A stretch of DNA of 64,000 bases, taken from NCBI RefSeq assembly GCF_014643455.1, contig NZ_BMJM01000003.1, positions 62,001 to 126,000 on the forward strand, given 5' to 3'. Shown here one piece after another: positions 56,231 to 64,000 of this stretch. How positions within the stretch are numbered: the first letter of the stretch is position 1; every line of letters begins with the position of its first letter. Under the pieces are notes generated by a model. It was not told where the DNA came from and made no database searches. It saw only the letters and a program-made list of their open reading frames with translations. The stretch comes from Sandarakinorhabdus glacialis. GTDB taxonomy: Bacteria > Pseudomonadota > Alphaproteobacteria > Sphingomonadales > Sphingomonadaceae. The translations under genes were made by a program, and so were the position numbers.

Positions 56231-57415
56231 CTAGCCCTCGCCGATCGCCGCCCCCGCCGCCCAGCCGCTAGCCCACGCCCATTGAAAATTATAGCCGCCG
56301 AGCCAGCCCGTCACATCGACCGCCTCGCCGATCGCATAAAGCCCCGGCACCTTTTTCGCCTCCATCGTCCGCGACGACAGCCCATCCGTCGATATTCCGC
56401 CAACGGTCACCTCGGCCTTGGCATAACCTTCGGAACCATTCGGCACGAACTGCCAGTCCGACAGCATCCGCTCGACATCGCCAAGCACCGCATCGGTCAT
56501 GCTATTGAGATCGCCATAAAGCCCGATGCGCTGCCACAGCATGTCGGCCAGCCGGTCGGGCAACACCGCCGCCAACTGGTTGCGCAAAAAACTCCGCGGC
56601 CGCACGCGCTTGGCCGCTACCAGCCACCCCGCCGGCGCATCCGGCAGGAAGTCGATCCCCACCGGCTGCCCATTCCGCCAGTAACTCGAAACCTGCAAAA
56701 TCGCCGGCCCCGACAACCCCCGATGCGTAAACAGCGCCGCCTCGCGAAACGCGGTCTTCCCGCACCGCGCCTTCACATCCGCCGCCACCCCCGAGATATC
56801 GCGAAACAGCGTCTCGTCACCTCCCAGCGTCAACGGCACCAGCGCCGGCCGCGGCTCGACGATGCTCATCCCGAACCGCCGCGCCAGCCCATAGGCATAA
56901 TCGGTCGCGCCCATCTTCGGGATCGACGGCCCACCCGTCGCGATCACCAACGCCGGCGCGCTCGCTGTCTGGTCGCCATACGCGACGCTATATCGCCCAT
57001 CGGCATGCCCGATTTCGCCGATCCCCCGCTCCAGGCTGATCGTCACCCCGCCCGCCTCGCACTCGTCGAGCAGCATCGCCACGATCGCCTTGGCCGACCC
57101 ATCGCAGAACAATTGCCCCAGCGTTTTCTCGTGATACGCGATGCCATGCTTCTCGACCAATTCGATGAAATCCCGCGCCGAATACCGCCCCATCGCGCTC
57201 TTGGCGAAATGCGGGTTCGCCGAAATATACCGCTCGGGCACGGCGCCGATATTGGTGAAATTGCACCGCCCGCCGCCCGAGATCAGGATCTTCTTGCCCA
57301 CCTCATCGGCATGATCGATGACCAGCACGCGCTTGCCCGCCTGCCCCGCCACCGCCGCACACATCAATCCGGCCCCGCCGCCGCCAAGCACGATCGCGTC
57401 ATATTCGTTGTTCAT
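56231..57415 (-). CDS. BaiN/HI0933-family flavoprotein (NAD(P)/FAD-dependent oxidoreductase)
   Basis: A 394-residue FAD protein. The N-terminal dinucleotide motif is AIVLGGGGAGLMCAAVAGQA, followed by the family-specific KILISGGGRCNFTNIG, THRGLSGPAILQVSSYW, KAEVTVGGISTDGLSSRTME and the C-terminal GLYAIGEAVDVTGWLGGYNF with QWAWASGW. The family includes BaiN (bile acid reductase of Clostridium scindens), but most members have no known role. The gene lies upstream of the symporter on the same strand and is divergent from argD. Confidence 0.92.
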   Translation of the reverse strand: MNNEYDAIVLGGGGAGLMCAAVAGQAGKRVLVIDHADEVGKKILISGGGRCNFTNIGAVPERYISANPHFAKSAMGRYSARDFIELVEKHGIAYHEKTLGQLFCDGSAKAIVAMLLDECEAGGVTISLERGIGEIGHADGRYSVAYGDQTASAPALVIATGGPSIPKMGATDYAYGLARRFGMSIVEPRPALVPLTLGGDETLFRDISGVAADVKARCGKTAFREAALFTHRGLSGPAILQVSSYWRNGQPVGIDFLPDAPAGWLVAAKRVRPRSFLRNQLAAVLPDRLADMLWQRIGLYGDLNSMTDAVLGDVERMLSDWQFVPNGSEGYAKAEVTVGGISTDGLSSRTMEAKKVPGLYAIGEAVDVTGWLGGYNFQWAWASGWAAGAAIGEG

Positions 57416-57473
57416 CGCGCACGCCTGTCCGCAACCACCCTGAAACGCAATAGGCCACCTGCGAGGGCGCTAG

Positions 57474-57588
57474 GCGCTGGGGTTGAGACCCAGCGCACAA
57501 ATCGCTATATCAGCCTCCAGGCGGTCGCTCGAGGCCGCCTTTTTGCGTTGCCGGTATTCGCTTCGAATACCGTTCCGGAGTGCAAGCG
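57474..57588 (+). promoter_or_regulatory. structured leader of argD: promoter, terminator-like stem and RBS-proximal hairpin
   Basis: Three hairpins in a row precede argD: GCGCTGGG/CCCAGCGC (57474-57496), an 8-bp AGGCGGTC/GGCCGCCT stem followed by TTTTT (57519-57544), and a perfect 9-bp CGGTATTCG/CGAATACCG stem with loop CTT (57552-57572) that ends three bases before the CGGAG ribosome site. TTGAGA (57483-57488) and TATATC (57506-57511) make a promoter with a 17-base spacer. A transcript from it would start at about 57518, at the base of the second stem. Its function is undetermined; it may be an attenuator-type leader. Confidence 0.45.
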
Positions 57589-58821
57589 ATGACAATTACT
57601 GCCCTGATGCCCGTCTATGGCCGCTGCGAGGTCGAGCCGGTGCGCGGGGAAGGTTGTTACCTCTACGACGCGCAAGGCCGCGAATGGCTCGATTTCGCCA
57701 GCGGTATCGCCGTCAATATCCTTGGCCACAGCCACCCGCACCTCGTCGGCGCCATCCAGAAACAGGCCGCGACGCTGATGCACACCTCGAACCTCTACAA
57801 TGTCCCCGCCCAGGCCGCCCTCGCCCAGCGACTCGTCGACTTGACCTTCGCCGACACGGTATTCTTCACCAATTCGGGCGCCGAGGCGATCGAGTGCGCC
57901 GTCAAGACCTGCCGCAGCCATCACTACGCCGCCGGCCACCCCGAGAAATTCCGCATCCTGACCTTCTCGAACGCCTTTCACGGCCGCACCCTCGCCGCGA
58001 TCTCCGCAACCAACCAGGAAAAGATGCGCAAGGGCTTTGAACCCCTGCCCGACTGGTTCCATGTCCTGCCGTTCAACGACCTCGAAGCCGTCACCGCCGC
58101 CATCGACCCGTCGATCGGCGGCATCATGGTCGAGCCCGTCCAGGGCGAAGGCGGCATCCGCGCCGCGACGCCGGAATTCCTCAAGGGCCTGCGCGCGCTC
58201 TGCGACGAGCACGGCCTGATGCTCATCCTCGACGAGGTCCAGTGCGGCGTCGCGCGCTCGGGCACGCTGTTCGCGCATGAGCAATATGGCATCACGCCCG
58301 ACATCATGGCGATCGCCAAGGGCATCGGCGGCGGCTTCCCCGTCGGCGCCTGCCTCGCCACCGAACACGCCGCCAGCGGCATGATCGTCGGCGCCCACGG
58401 CTCGACCTATGGCGGCAACCCGCTCGCCATGGCCGCCTGCGAAGCCGTCCTCGACGTCGTCACCGAGCCGGCATTCCTCAGCCATGTCAACGAGATGGCC
58501 GCCCGGCTTCGCTCCAGCCTCGAACAGATGATCCCCAACCATGACGATTTGTTCGAAAGCGTCCGTGGCCTCGGCCTGATGATGGGCCTGAAGCTCAAAT
58601 CCGACAGCCGCGCCTTCGTCAACCACGCCCGCAGCCACGGCATCCTGCTCGTCGCCGCCGGCGAAAACGTTGTTCGCCTGCTGCCGCCGCTGATCATCAC
58701 CGAAGCCCATATCCGCGAATGCGTCGACAAGCTCTCGGCGGCGGCAAGGGCCTATACCCCACCCGTCGCCGCCCCGGTCGTTGCCGCCGCGCCGCCGATC
58801 GCCGCTGCCGCCGCAGCCTGA
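57589..58821 (+). CDS. argD: acetylornithine/succinyldiaminopimelate aminotransferase
   Basis: PLP enzyme of arginine (and often lysine) synthesis, 410 residues. N-terminal YDAQGREWLDFASGIAVNIL then GHSHPHLVGAIQKQA; FFTNSGAEAIECAVKTCR; HGRTLAAISATNQEKMRKGF; LILDEVQCGVARSGTLFAHE; the PLP lysine in DIMAIAKGIGGGFPVGA; and TYGGNPLAMAACEAVL. The last 25 residues are an Ala/Pro-rich tail (AAPVVAAAPPIAAAAAA) that is not part of the fold. ATG at 57589 has CGGAG 8 bases before. First gene of the argD/argF/hslO/queC/queE chain. Confidence 0.95.
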   Translation: MTITALMPVYGRCEVEPVRGEGCYLYDAQGREWLDFASGIAVNILGHSHPHLVGAIQKQAATLMHTSNLYNVPAQAALAQRLVDLTFADTVFFTNSGAEAIECAVKTCRSHHYAAGHPEKFRILTFSNAFHGRTLAAISATNQEKMRKGFEPLPDWFHVLPFNDLEAVTAAIDPSIGGIMVEPVQGEGGIRAATPEFLKGLRALCDEHGLMLILDEVQCGVARSGTLFAHEQYGITPDIMAIAKGIGGGFPVGACLATEHAASGMIVGAHGSTYGGNPLAMAACEAVLDVVTEPAFLSHVNEMAARLRSSLEQMIPNHDDLFESVRGLGLMMGLKLKSDSRAFVNHARSHGILLVAAGENVVRLLPPLIITEAHIRECVDKLSAAARAYTPPVAAPVVAAAPPIAAAAAA

Positions 58822-58859
58822 ACCCGCCCTGCTTCAGGGGCGTTCTTCCCTCCTCTCAC

Positions 58860-58885
58860 GCCCCATCCCCGGCCACTCCGGCCGG
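58860..58885 (+). repeat. CCCCGGCC palindrome between argD and argF
   Basis: CCCCGGCCACTCCGGCCGGG lies in the 81-base argD-argF gap, related to the CCCCGGCGnAGGCCGGGG sub-repeat of the tandem array. It may also act on mRNA stability in the operon. Confidence 0.5.
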
Positions 58886-58902
58886 GGACCAGGAATCATC
58901 CA

Positions 58903-59829
58903 ATGCCCCATTTTCTCGATATCGCCGCCGCCACCGCGCCGGGCCTGCGCGCCATTCTCGATGAAGCGCATCGCCGCAAGGCCCTGCGCGCCGGCAAGCC
59001 CAAGGGCACGTCCGACGACGACCTGCCGCTCGCGGGACACACGTTGGCGATGATCTTCGAAAAACCCAGCACCCGCACCCGTTTCAGCTTCGACATGGCA
59101 ATCCGGCAACTGGGCGGCACCAGCATCGTGACGTCGGCGGGCGACATGCAGCTCGGGCGCGGCGAAACCATCGCCGACACCGCGCGAGTCCTCGGCCGCA
59201 TGGTCGACGCCATCATGATCCGCACCAACAGCCACGCGACGCTCGATGCGCTCGCCGACAACGCCGGCGTGCCGGTCATCAACGCCCTTACCGATATCAG
59301 CCATCCGTGCCAGATCATGGCCGACATCATGACCTTCGAGGAACGCACCGGGCGTCCCGTCGCCGGCAGCTGCTGGGCCTGGCTCGGCGACGGAAACAAC
59401 ATGGCCAACTCCCTGATAGAAGCGGCTTCCGTCCTCGGCTTCGACCTCCGCCTCGGTGTCCCGCACGGCTATGATCCCGACCAGGCCGTGCTGGCGACCG
59501 CCGGTTGCCGCGGCGGCAGCATCGACCTGCTGCGGAGCGCCGCGGCCGCCGTCGACGGTGCCGAAGTCGTTGTCACCGACACCTGGATTTCGATGGGCCA
59601 GGTCGATACCAAGGACAAGTTGAACGCGATGCTGCCGTTCCAGGTCAATGCGACGTTGATGGCCAAGGCGGCCCCTGGCGCGCTTTTTCTTCACTGCCTG
59701 CCCGCCCACCGCGGCGAGGAAGTCACCGCGGCCGTCATCGACGGCCCGCAATCGGCAATCTGGGACGAGGCCGAAAACCGTCTTCACGTTCAGAAGGCCA
59801 TCCTGCTCTGGTGTCTCGGAAAGCTATGA
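58903..59829 (+). CDS. argF: ornithine carbamoyltransferase
   Basis: Makes citrulline from ornithine and carbamoyl phosphate, 308 residues. The carbamoyl-phosphate motif is [11 protein letters not shown], with [46 protein letters not shown] and the catalytic [13 protein letters not shown]. Length and motif order are standard for the anabolic type. Its stop overlaps the hslO start (ATGA). Confidence 0.96.
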   Translation: MPHFLDIAAATAPGLRAILDEAHRRKALRAGKPKGTSDDDLPLAGHTLAMIFEKPSTRTRFSFDMAIRQLGGTSIVTSAGDMQLGRGETIADTARVLGRMVDAIMIRTNSHATLDALADNAGVPVINALTDISHPCQIMADIMTFEERTGRPVAGSCWAWLGDGNNMANSLIEAASVLGFDLRLGVPHGYDPDQAVLATAGCRGGSIDLLRSAAAAVDGAEVVVTDTWISMGQVDTKDKLNAMLPFQVNATLMAKAAPGALFLHCLPAHRGEEVTAAVIDGPQSAIWDEAENRLHVQKAILLWCLGKL

Positions 59830-60722
59830 ACGTCATGCTGGAAGGTCTCGCCCCCACCGCCGACCGTGCCCTTGGATTCAGCGTTTCGGCGCGCAACGTC
59901 CGCGGCCAGATGGTCCGGCTCGACACGGCGCTCAACGCCGTGCTGGCGGCGCATGCCTATCCCGCGCCGCTCGCCCGCCTGCTCGCCGAGGCATTGACCG
60001 TCACCGCGCTGCTCGGCGCCACGCTGCGCCAGGATGAAGGCCAGTTGACCCTCCAGGCGCAATCGAAGGGCGGCGCCATCGACCTGATGGTCTGCGACTA
60101 TCGCGCCGGCGCCGTCCGCGGCTATCTCAGTTTCGACTCAACCGCCGAGATAGCGGAAGGCTTGTCGCTGCAACAGCTGTTCGGCGATGGCCATCTCGCC
60201 ATCACCCTCGACCAGACCGCCGCGTCCGAACGCTACCAGGGCATCGTCCCGCTCGAAGGCCATTCGATCGCAGAGGCCATCGAAGGCTATTTCGCCAATT
60301 CCGAACAACTGCCGACGCTGATCCGCGTCGGCGTCGCCGGCAGCAGCGAAACCGGCTGGATAGCCGGCGGCTTGCTCGTCCAGCATCTCGCCCGCCGCGA
60401 ACTCGGCGGCGAGCGTCTCGACGCGGTCGAACTCCACCCCGACTGGCAGCATGTCATGACATTGGCGGCGACGACCACCGACGCCGAGCTGACCGACCCG
60501 ACGCTCACCGAGGAAGGCCTGTTGTGGCGGCTGTTCCACGAGGAGGAAGTCCGCATCGTCGACGGCGCCACGCCCGGCCGCGGCTGCCGCTGCAACCTCG
60601 CCCATATCCGCGGCGTCCTCGAAAGCTTCCCCGAGGCCGAGCGCGCCGACATGCGCGGCGACGACGGCAGGATCAGCGTCGACTGCAAATTCTGCTCGCG
60701 CGTCTTTGCAATCGAAGCATGA
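59826..60722 (+). CDS. hslO: Hsp33 redox-regulated chaperone
   Basis: Holdase activated by oxidation, 298 residues, cytosolic. The N-terminal core has [40 protein letters not shown] and [20 protein letters not shown]. The C-terminal zinc switch has the four cysteines in [15 protein letters not shown] and [14 protein letters not shown], that is C-x-C and C-x2-C. The ATG overlaps the argF stop and its own stop overlaps queC, so a stress chaperone is coupled between arginine and queuosine genes. Confidence 0.95.
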   Translation: MNVMLEGLAPTADRALGFSVSARNVRGQMVRLDTALNAVLAAHAYPAPLARLLAEALTVTALLGATLRQDEGQLTLQAQSKGGAIDLMVCDYRAGAVRGYLSFDSTAEIAEGLSLQQLFGDGHLAITLDQTAASERYQGIVPLEGHSIAEAIEGYFANSEQLPTLIRVGVAGSSETGWIAGGLLVQHLARRELGGERLDAVELHPDWQHVMTLAATTTDAELTDPTLTEEGLLWRLFHEEEVRIVDGATPGRGCRCNLAHIRGVLESFPEAERADMRGDDGRISVDCKFCSRVFAIEA

Positions 60723-61426
60723 GCAGCGGCTTGAATCCTTCTGGCCCCCTCGCTGTCGTCCTGCTGTCGGGCGGCCTCGATTCGACCACCGTCGCCGCGA
60801 TGGCGCGCGCCTCGGGCTATCGCCTGCTGGCGCTGACCATCGACTATAACCAGCGGCACCGTATCGAGCTCGTCCACGCCGCGCGCGTCGCCGAGGCACT
60901 CGGTGCCGAACGCCATATCACCCTGCCGCTCGACCTGCGCGGTTTCGGCGGCTCGGCGCTGACCGATGACATCGACGTCCCCAAGGGCGGCGTCGAACCC
61001 GGCATTCCGGTGACGTATGTTCCAGCGCGCAACACCATCTTCCTGTCGGTGGCGCTTGGCTGGGCCGAATCCGCCGGCGCGCGTGACCTGTTCATCGGCG
61101 TCAACGCGCTCGACTACAGCGGCTATCCCGACTGCCGGCCGGAATTCATCCAGGCTTTCGAGACGATGGCCAACGCCGCCACCAAGGCCGGCGTCGAGGG
61201 CGACAGCTTTCGCGTCCACACCCCGCTGGCAGCGATGACCAAGGCCGACATCGTCAAGGCCGCCGAATCGGTCAACGCGCCGCTCCACCTGACGTGGAGC
61301 TGCTACGATCCGACGCCTGCCGGAACGCCCTGCGGCGAATGTGACAGCTGCCGCCTGCGCGCCAAGGGTTTCGAGGAAGCCGGCGTTCCCGACCCGGCAT
61401 TCGGCTCCGCCGCACAAGAACGATGA
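60719..61426 (+). CDS. queC: 7-cyano-7-deazaguanine synthase
   Basis: ATP-dependent conversion of CDG to preQ0 for queuosine, 235 residues. The PP-loop is [17 protein letters not shown]; then [48 protein letters not shown] and the zinc-binding SCYDP...[18 protein letters not shown]. All catalytic and zinc residues are present. Overlapping ATGA junctions on both sides tie it to hslO and queE. Confidence 0.96.
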   Translation: MSSGLNPSGPLAVVLLSGGLDSTTVAAMARASGYRLLALTIDYNQRHRIELVHAARVAEALGAERHITLPLDLRGFGGSALTDDIDVPKGGVEPGIPVTYVPARNTIFLSVALGWAESAGARDLFIGVNALDYSGYPDCRPEFIQAFETMANAATKAGVEGDSFRVHTPLAAMTKADIVKAAESVNAPLHLTWSCYDPTPAGTPCGECDSCRLRAKGFEEAGVPDPAFGSAAQER

Positions 61427-62055
61427 CGTACGCCGTCAAGGAGCTGTTCCTCACCCTGCAAGGCGAAGGCGCCCAGACCGGCCGCCGCGCCGTCTTCCTG
61501 CGCTTCTCCGGCTGCAACCTGTGGACCGGCCGCGAGCAGGACCGCGCCACCGCCGTCTGCACCTTCTGCGACACCGATTTCATCGGCACCAACGGCCCCG
61601 GCGGCGACAAGTTTCCCACCGCCATCGGCCTCGCCGAAACCGCCGCCGCAACCTGGGGCCCGACGACTGCGCATCGCCTCATCGTCTGCACCGGCGGCGA
61701 ACCCCTGCTGCAACTCGACCTGCCGCTCATCGACGCCCTTCACGCCGTTGGCTTCGAAATCGCCATCGAAAGCAACGGCACCCAGCTGGCGCCCCCCGGC
61801 ATCGACTGGATCTGCGTCAGCCCCAAGGCCGACGCGCCGCTCCGCCTGACGTCGGGCAACGAGTTGAAGCTCGTCTATCCGCAACCCCTCGCCATGCCCG
61901 ACCGCTTCGAAACCCTCGCCTTCGAGCATTTCTTTCTCCAGCCGATGGACGGCCCCGACCGCGAGGCCAACACCCAGGCCGCGATCGCCTATTGCCTCGA
62001 ACACCCCCGCTGGCGCCTCGGCCTGCAAACCCACAAGATGACCGGCCTACCCTGA
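61423..62055 (+). CDS. queE: 7-carboxy-7-deazaguanine synthase (radical SAM)
   Basis: Radical SAM enzyme that makes CDG from CPH4, 210 residues. The cluster ligands are in [20 protein letters not shown] and TFCDTDF, a C-x14-C-x2-C arrangement known for one QueE type rather than the common C-x3-C-x2-[39 protein letters not shown] and VSPKAD follow as in the family. Its start overlaps queC. queD is not in this window. Confidence 0.95.
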   Translation: MTYAVKELFLTLQGEGAQTGRRAVFLRFSGCNLWTGREQDRATAVCTFCDTDFIGTNGPGGDKFPTAIGLAETAAATWGPTTAHRLIVCTGGEPLLQLDLPLIDALHAVGFEIAIESNGTQLAPPGIDWICVSPKADAPLRLTSGNELKLVYPQPLAMPDRFETLAFEHFFLQPMDGPDREANTQAAIAYCLEHPRWRLGLQTHKMTGLP

Positions 62056-62062
62056 TTTACTT

Positions 62063-62099
62063 GTCATCCCGGGCTTGACCCGGGACCCAGTTACTTCTC
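62063..62099 (+). repeat. dispersed CCCGGG palindrome
   Basis: GTCATCCCGGGCTTGACCCG then GGACCCAGTTACTTCTC, 8 bases after the queE stop. Third copy of the family seen at 14784 and 54765; the three differ mainly in the loop and the last few bases. Beyond it, 62100-62305 holds no recognised gene or signal. Confidence 0.8.
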
Positions 62100-62305
62100 C
62101 GTGCAGCACCAGCAAGCTGTCCTACACACGACATTTCCGGTATCAGAACCGCTTGCTATCGAACGCACGCGCTCTTTGAAACTGTCAGCACGACCATCCC
62201 GCAGTCAGTCCAGCCACGTCCAGTTCGCATCGCCTCTCGCAGCTCCACGGAAAACCGCCGAAAGCGGAAAATGTGGAACATGTCAATCATTGTGACGGTC
62301 GGCCC

Positions 62306-62767
62306 TTACCCCCGCCCGCGATACCCAGCCACCCCCTGATCCGGTACCCACAAGCCAACCGGCACCGGCCCCGAAGCCCAGAACACATCGATCGGTATCC
62401 CCCCGCGGGGATACCAATATCCCCCGATCCGAAGCCACTTCGGCGCCATCTCCGCCACGAGTCGCTGTCCGATCCCGACAGTCACGTCCTCATGAAACCC
62501 GGCATGATTCCGAAAACTCCCGAGAAACAGCTTGAGCGACTTCGATTCGACGATCCGATCGCCCGGAACATAGTCGATAACCAGGTGTGCAAAATCCGGC
62601 TGCCCCGTGACAGGACACAGCGATGTAAACTCCGGCGCCGAGAATCGCACGACATAGTCGCTGCCGATCCTTGGATTCGCTGGATAATCGAGCACCGCGA
62701 CGTCAGGCGATGCCGGCAGGGTCGAAACCTGCCCCAGCTGCGTTGTACCAATGTCCATGCCTGCCAT
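62306..62767 (-). CDS. queF: NADPH-dependent 7-cyano-7-deazaguanine reductase
   Basis: Reduces preQ0 to preQ1, 153 residues, the short (YkvM-type, tunnelling-fold) form. The catalytic Cys lies in [16 protein letters not shown] and the QueF motif in [23 protein letters not shown] 62767 (MAGMDIGTT) has GAGGG 8 bases upstream; an ATG 10 codons earlier is less likely. It converges on queC/queE and shares the substrate pathway, so all three steps from CPH4 to preQ1 are encoded within 2 kb. Confidence 0.95.
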   Translation of the reverse strand: MAGMDIGTTQLGQVSTLPASPDVAVLDYPANPRIGSDYVVRFSAPEFTSLCPVTGQPDFAHLVIDYVPGDRIVESKSLKLFLGSFRNHAGFHEDVTVGIGQRLVAEMAPKWLRIGGYWYPRGGIPIDVFWASGPVPVGLWVPDQGVAGYRGRG

Positions 62768-62849
62768 GTGAATATCCCTCGGTTTGGCGGATGACATGGC
62801 GTCTTGCCCCTACTATGTCACGCTTAACAATGAAGTTTGGGAGTGTACG

Positions 62850-63689
62850 ATGAACCCGCTGGTGACAACCGAATGGCTCGCCGCCGAACTGGGCAAGAGC
62901 GACATTCGCGTCATCGATGCGACGATGTTCCTGGCCGCTCATGGCCGGAATGCCCGCACCGAATTCGAAGCGGCCCATATTCCGGGCGCGGTCTTCTTCG
63001 ATATCGACGAGGTATCCGAGCTCGGTACCGACCTGCCGCACATGTTGCCGCCGCCCGAAAAATTCGCCAGTCGCATGCAGGCGCTCGGCCTTGGCGATGG
63101 CAGCCGGATCATCGTCTACGACAACTCGCCCCTACGCTCGGCAGCGCGGGTCTGGTGGATGCTGACGCTGTTCGGCGCACATGAAGTCGCCATTCTCGAC
63201 GGCGGTTTCGCCAAGTGGCAGGCAGAAGGTCGCGGCGTCGAGAGCGGCAAGCCAATCGTCCGCCATCGCCATTTCACCGTCTGGGCCGACAAGAGCCTTG
63301 TCCGCGATATCAAGCAGATGACCGACAATCTTCGCAGCAAGACTGAACAGGTCATCGACGCGCGTTCGGCCGGGCGCTTCGCCGGTACCGAGCCCGAACC
63401 CCGCGCCGGTCTGCGCAGCGGTCACATCCCCGGCTCGAAGAACCTGCCCTACGACCAGCTGTTTAACGAAGACGGCACCTACAAGTCGCGCGACGAGATA
63501 CAGGCAGCCTTCGACGCCGCCGGCATCGACCTCGCCAAGCCGCTGGTCGCCACCTGCGGCTCGGGTATCACCGCAGCAGTGCTCGTCTTCGCGGCCGCAC
63601 TGCTCGGACACCCCAAGGTCGCCATCTATGACGGCGCCTGGAGCGAATGGGGCGCCAGCGCGACCAACCCCGTCGTTACCGGCGCGTAA
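62850..63689 (+). CDS. 3-mercaptopyruvate/thiosulfate sulfurtransferase
   Basis: Two rhodanese domains, 279 residues. N domain VTTEWLAAELGKSDIRVIDA then GRNARTEFEAAHIPGAVFFD, IIVYDNSPLRSAARVWWMLT; C domain VIDARSAGRFAGTEPEPRAG with the active-site loop ATCGSGITA. A C-G-S-G-[IV]-[ST] loop is the mercaptopyruvate sulfurtransferase (SseA) type rather than thiosulfate-specific. GGAG precedes ATG 62850. It is divergent from queF, and a lyase gene of sulfur amino acid metabolism starts 7 bases later. Confidence 0.92.
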   Translation: MNPLVTTEWLAAELGKSDIRVIDATMFLAAHGRNARTEFEAAHIPGAVFFDIDEVSELGTDLPHMLPPPEKFASRMQALGLGDGSRIIVYDNSPLRSAARVWWMLTLFGAHEVAILDGGFAKWQAEGRGVESGKPIVRHRHFTVWADKSLVRDIKQMTDNLRSKTEQVIDARSAGRFAGTEPEPRAGLRSGHIPGSKNLPYDQLFNEDGTYKSRDEIQAAFDAAGIDLAKPLVATCGSGITAAVLVFAAALLGHPKVAIYDGAWSEWGASATNPVVTGA

Positions 63690-63696
63690 GGGAAAA

Positions 63697-64000
63697 TTGA
63701 TCACTCGCCAGCCACCCCGCATCTTGCCGGCCAACGAGGGTGCCGCAACGTCATTGACCCATGCCGGGCGCGGGCCGGGTTTTGCCGAGGGCATCGTAAA
63801 CCCGCCCGTCTGGCGCGCCTCGACGATCCTGTTCGACAATCTGGCGGCGCTCGACGCCGCCATCGCCTCCCCCGACAAGGGCCTCTACTACGGCCGCCGC
63901 GGCACCCCGACCCAATGGGCACTCGAAGACGCCCTGACCGGGATGGAGCCCGGCGCGGCAGGCACCAAGTTGTTCGCCTCCGGGGTTGCGGCAATCGCGA
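63697..64000 (+). CDS. cystathionine beta-lyase, N-terminal fragment
   Basis: The gene runs off the right edge; 101 codons are visible. It starts with a TTG (AAGGGA just before) and reads SLTHAGRGPGFAEGIVNPPV then WRASTILFDN, KGLYYGRRGTPTQWALEDAL and GTKLFASGVAAIA. This is the N terminus of the Cys/Met-metabolism PLP family, and the YYGRRGTPT block is characteristic of MetC-type lyases. The PLP lysine would lie beyond the window. Coupling to the sulfurtransferase supports a role in sulfur metabolism. Confidence 0.85.
   Translation, partial: MITRQPPRILPANEGAATSLTHAGRGPGFAEGIVNPPVWRASTILFDNLAALDAAIASPDKGLYYGRRGTPTQWALEDALTGMEPGAAGTKLFASGVAAIA

Noticed and set aside
60640-60720. preQ1 riboswitch before queC
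   Set aside because: queC starts within the stop of hslO and has no leader; no preQ1-type pseudoknot motif was seen there or before queF.

Overview
This 64 kb window is a high-GC chromosomal segment that reads as an alphaproteobacterium, most likely a sphingomonad. The evidence is convergent. A GAAC-N7-GAAC LexA box of the alphaproteobacterial type precedes uvrA. There is a ChpT-like histidine phosphotransferase, a DUF2842 protein and an alphaproteobacterial-style zapA / 6S RNA / 5-FCL block. Several families of G/C-rich palindromic intergenic repeats typical of sphingomonad genomes are present. Nearly all of the DNA is housekeeping sequence, tightly packed, with many ATGA, GTGA or TGATG stop/start overlaps that imply translational coupling.

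Layout, left to right. 0-8.4 kb: end of a histidine kinase, tyrS, anmK, a small alpha/beta hydrolase, two cysteine desulfurases coupled to a [2Fe-2S] ferredoxin, an L,D-transpeptidase and two secreted unknowns. 8.4-13.6 kb: SRP RNA (with a visible promoter), dnaX, ybaB, then mtgA, rpoH and rluD on the minus strand. 13.6-17.3 kb: a JAMM peptidase, a cold-shock protein and chpT in one overlapping chain, then a TerB/DnaJ protein, an EamA permease and an AmpD-like amidase. 17.4-22.8 kb: SDR, enoyl-CoA hydratase and an FadH-like flavoenzyme, convergent with an acyl-CoA carboxylase carboxyltransferase. 23.3-28.1 kb: a membrane-anchored LuxR-type regulator, two small unknowns, and SOS-controlled uvrA.

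28.1-33.9 kb is the accessory pocket. A cluster of dispersed palindromic repeats leads into a seven-unit tandem array (about 270-305 bp per unit, 28753-30775). A visibly AT-richer reverse transcriptase gene (31061-32329) follows directly. It has an intact YIDD active site and an in-frame TGA after which the frame stays open for another 56 codons. A SRAP/HMCES protein and a helix-turn-helix unknown come next. This pocket abuts the 3' end of nuoF, where nuoG would be expected. The complex I operon is therefore split here: nuoA-F are present and nuoG-N are absent from the window.

34-50 kb (minus strand): nuoABCDE, a coupled 61-residue membrane ORF and nuoF; an M28 peptidase, an inositol monophosphatase, efp, a DUF5694 protein, thiE, an O-methyltransferase, and a central-carbon block of class I aldolase, a 110-aa unknown, pgk, gap and tkt. 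50.3-52.4 kb: a coiled-coil unknown, zapA, 6S RNA, 5-FCL, DUF2842, chorismate mutase and tRNA-Asp. 52.5-64 kb: tesB, an atypical Nramp-family transporter, a DctA-type symporter, a BaiN-type flavoprotein, a coupled chain argD / argF / hslO / queC / queE, then queF, a 3-mercaptopyruvate sulfurtransferase and the start of a cystathionine beta-lyase.

The strongest candidate for something undescribed is the reverse transcriptase with its structured upstream region and the adjoining tandem array. Its class cannot be settled from the sequence alone. No diversity-generating template/variable repeat pair, group II intron domain V or retron hallmark was recognised by eye. All coordinates and repeat alignments were read by eye; no homology search was run.
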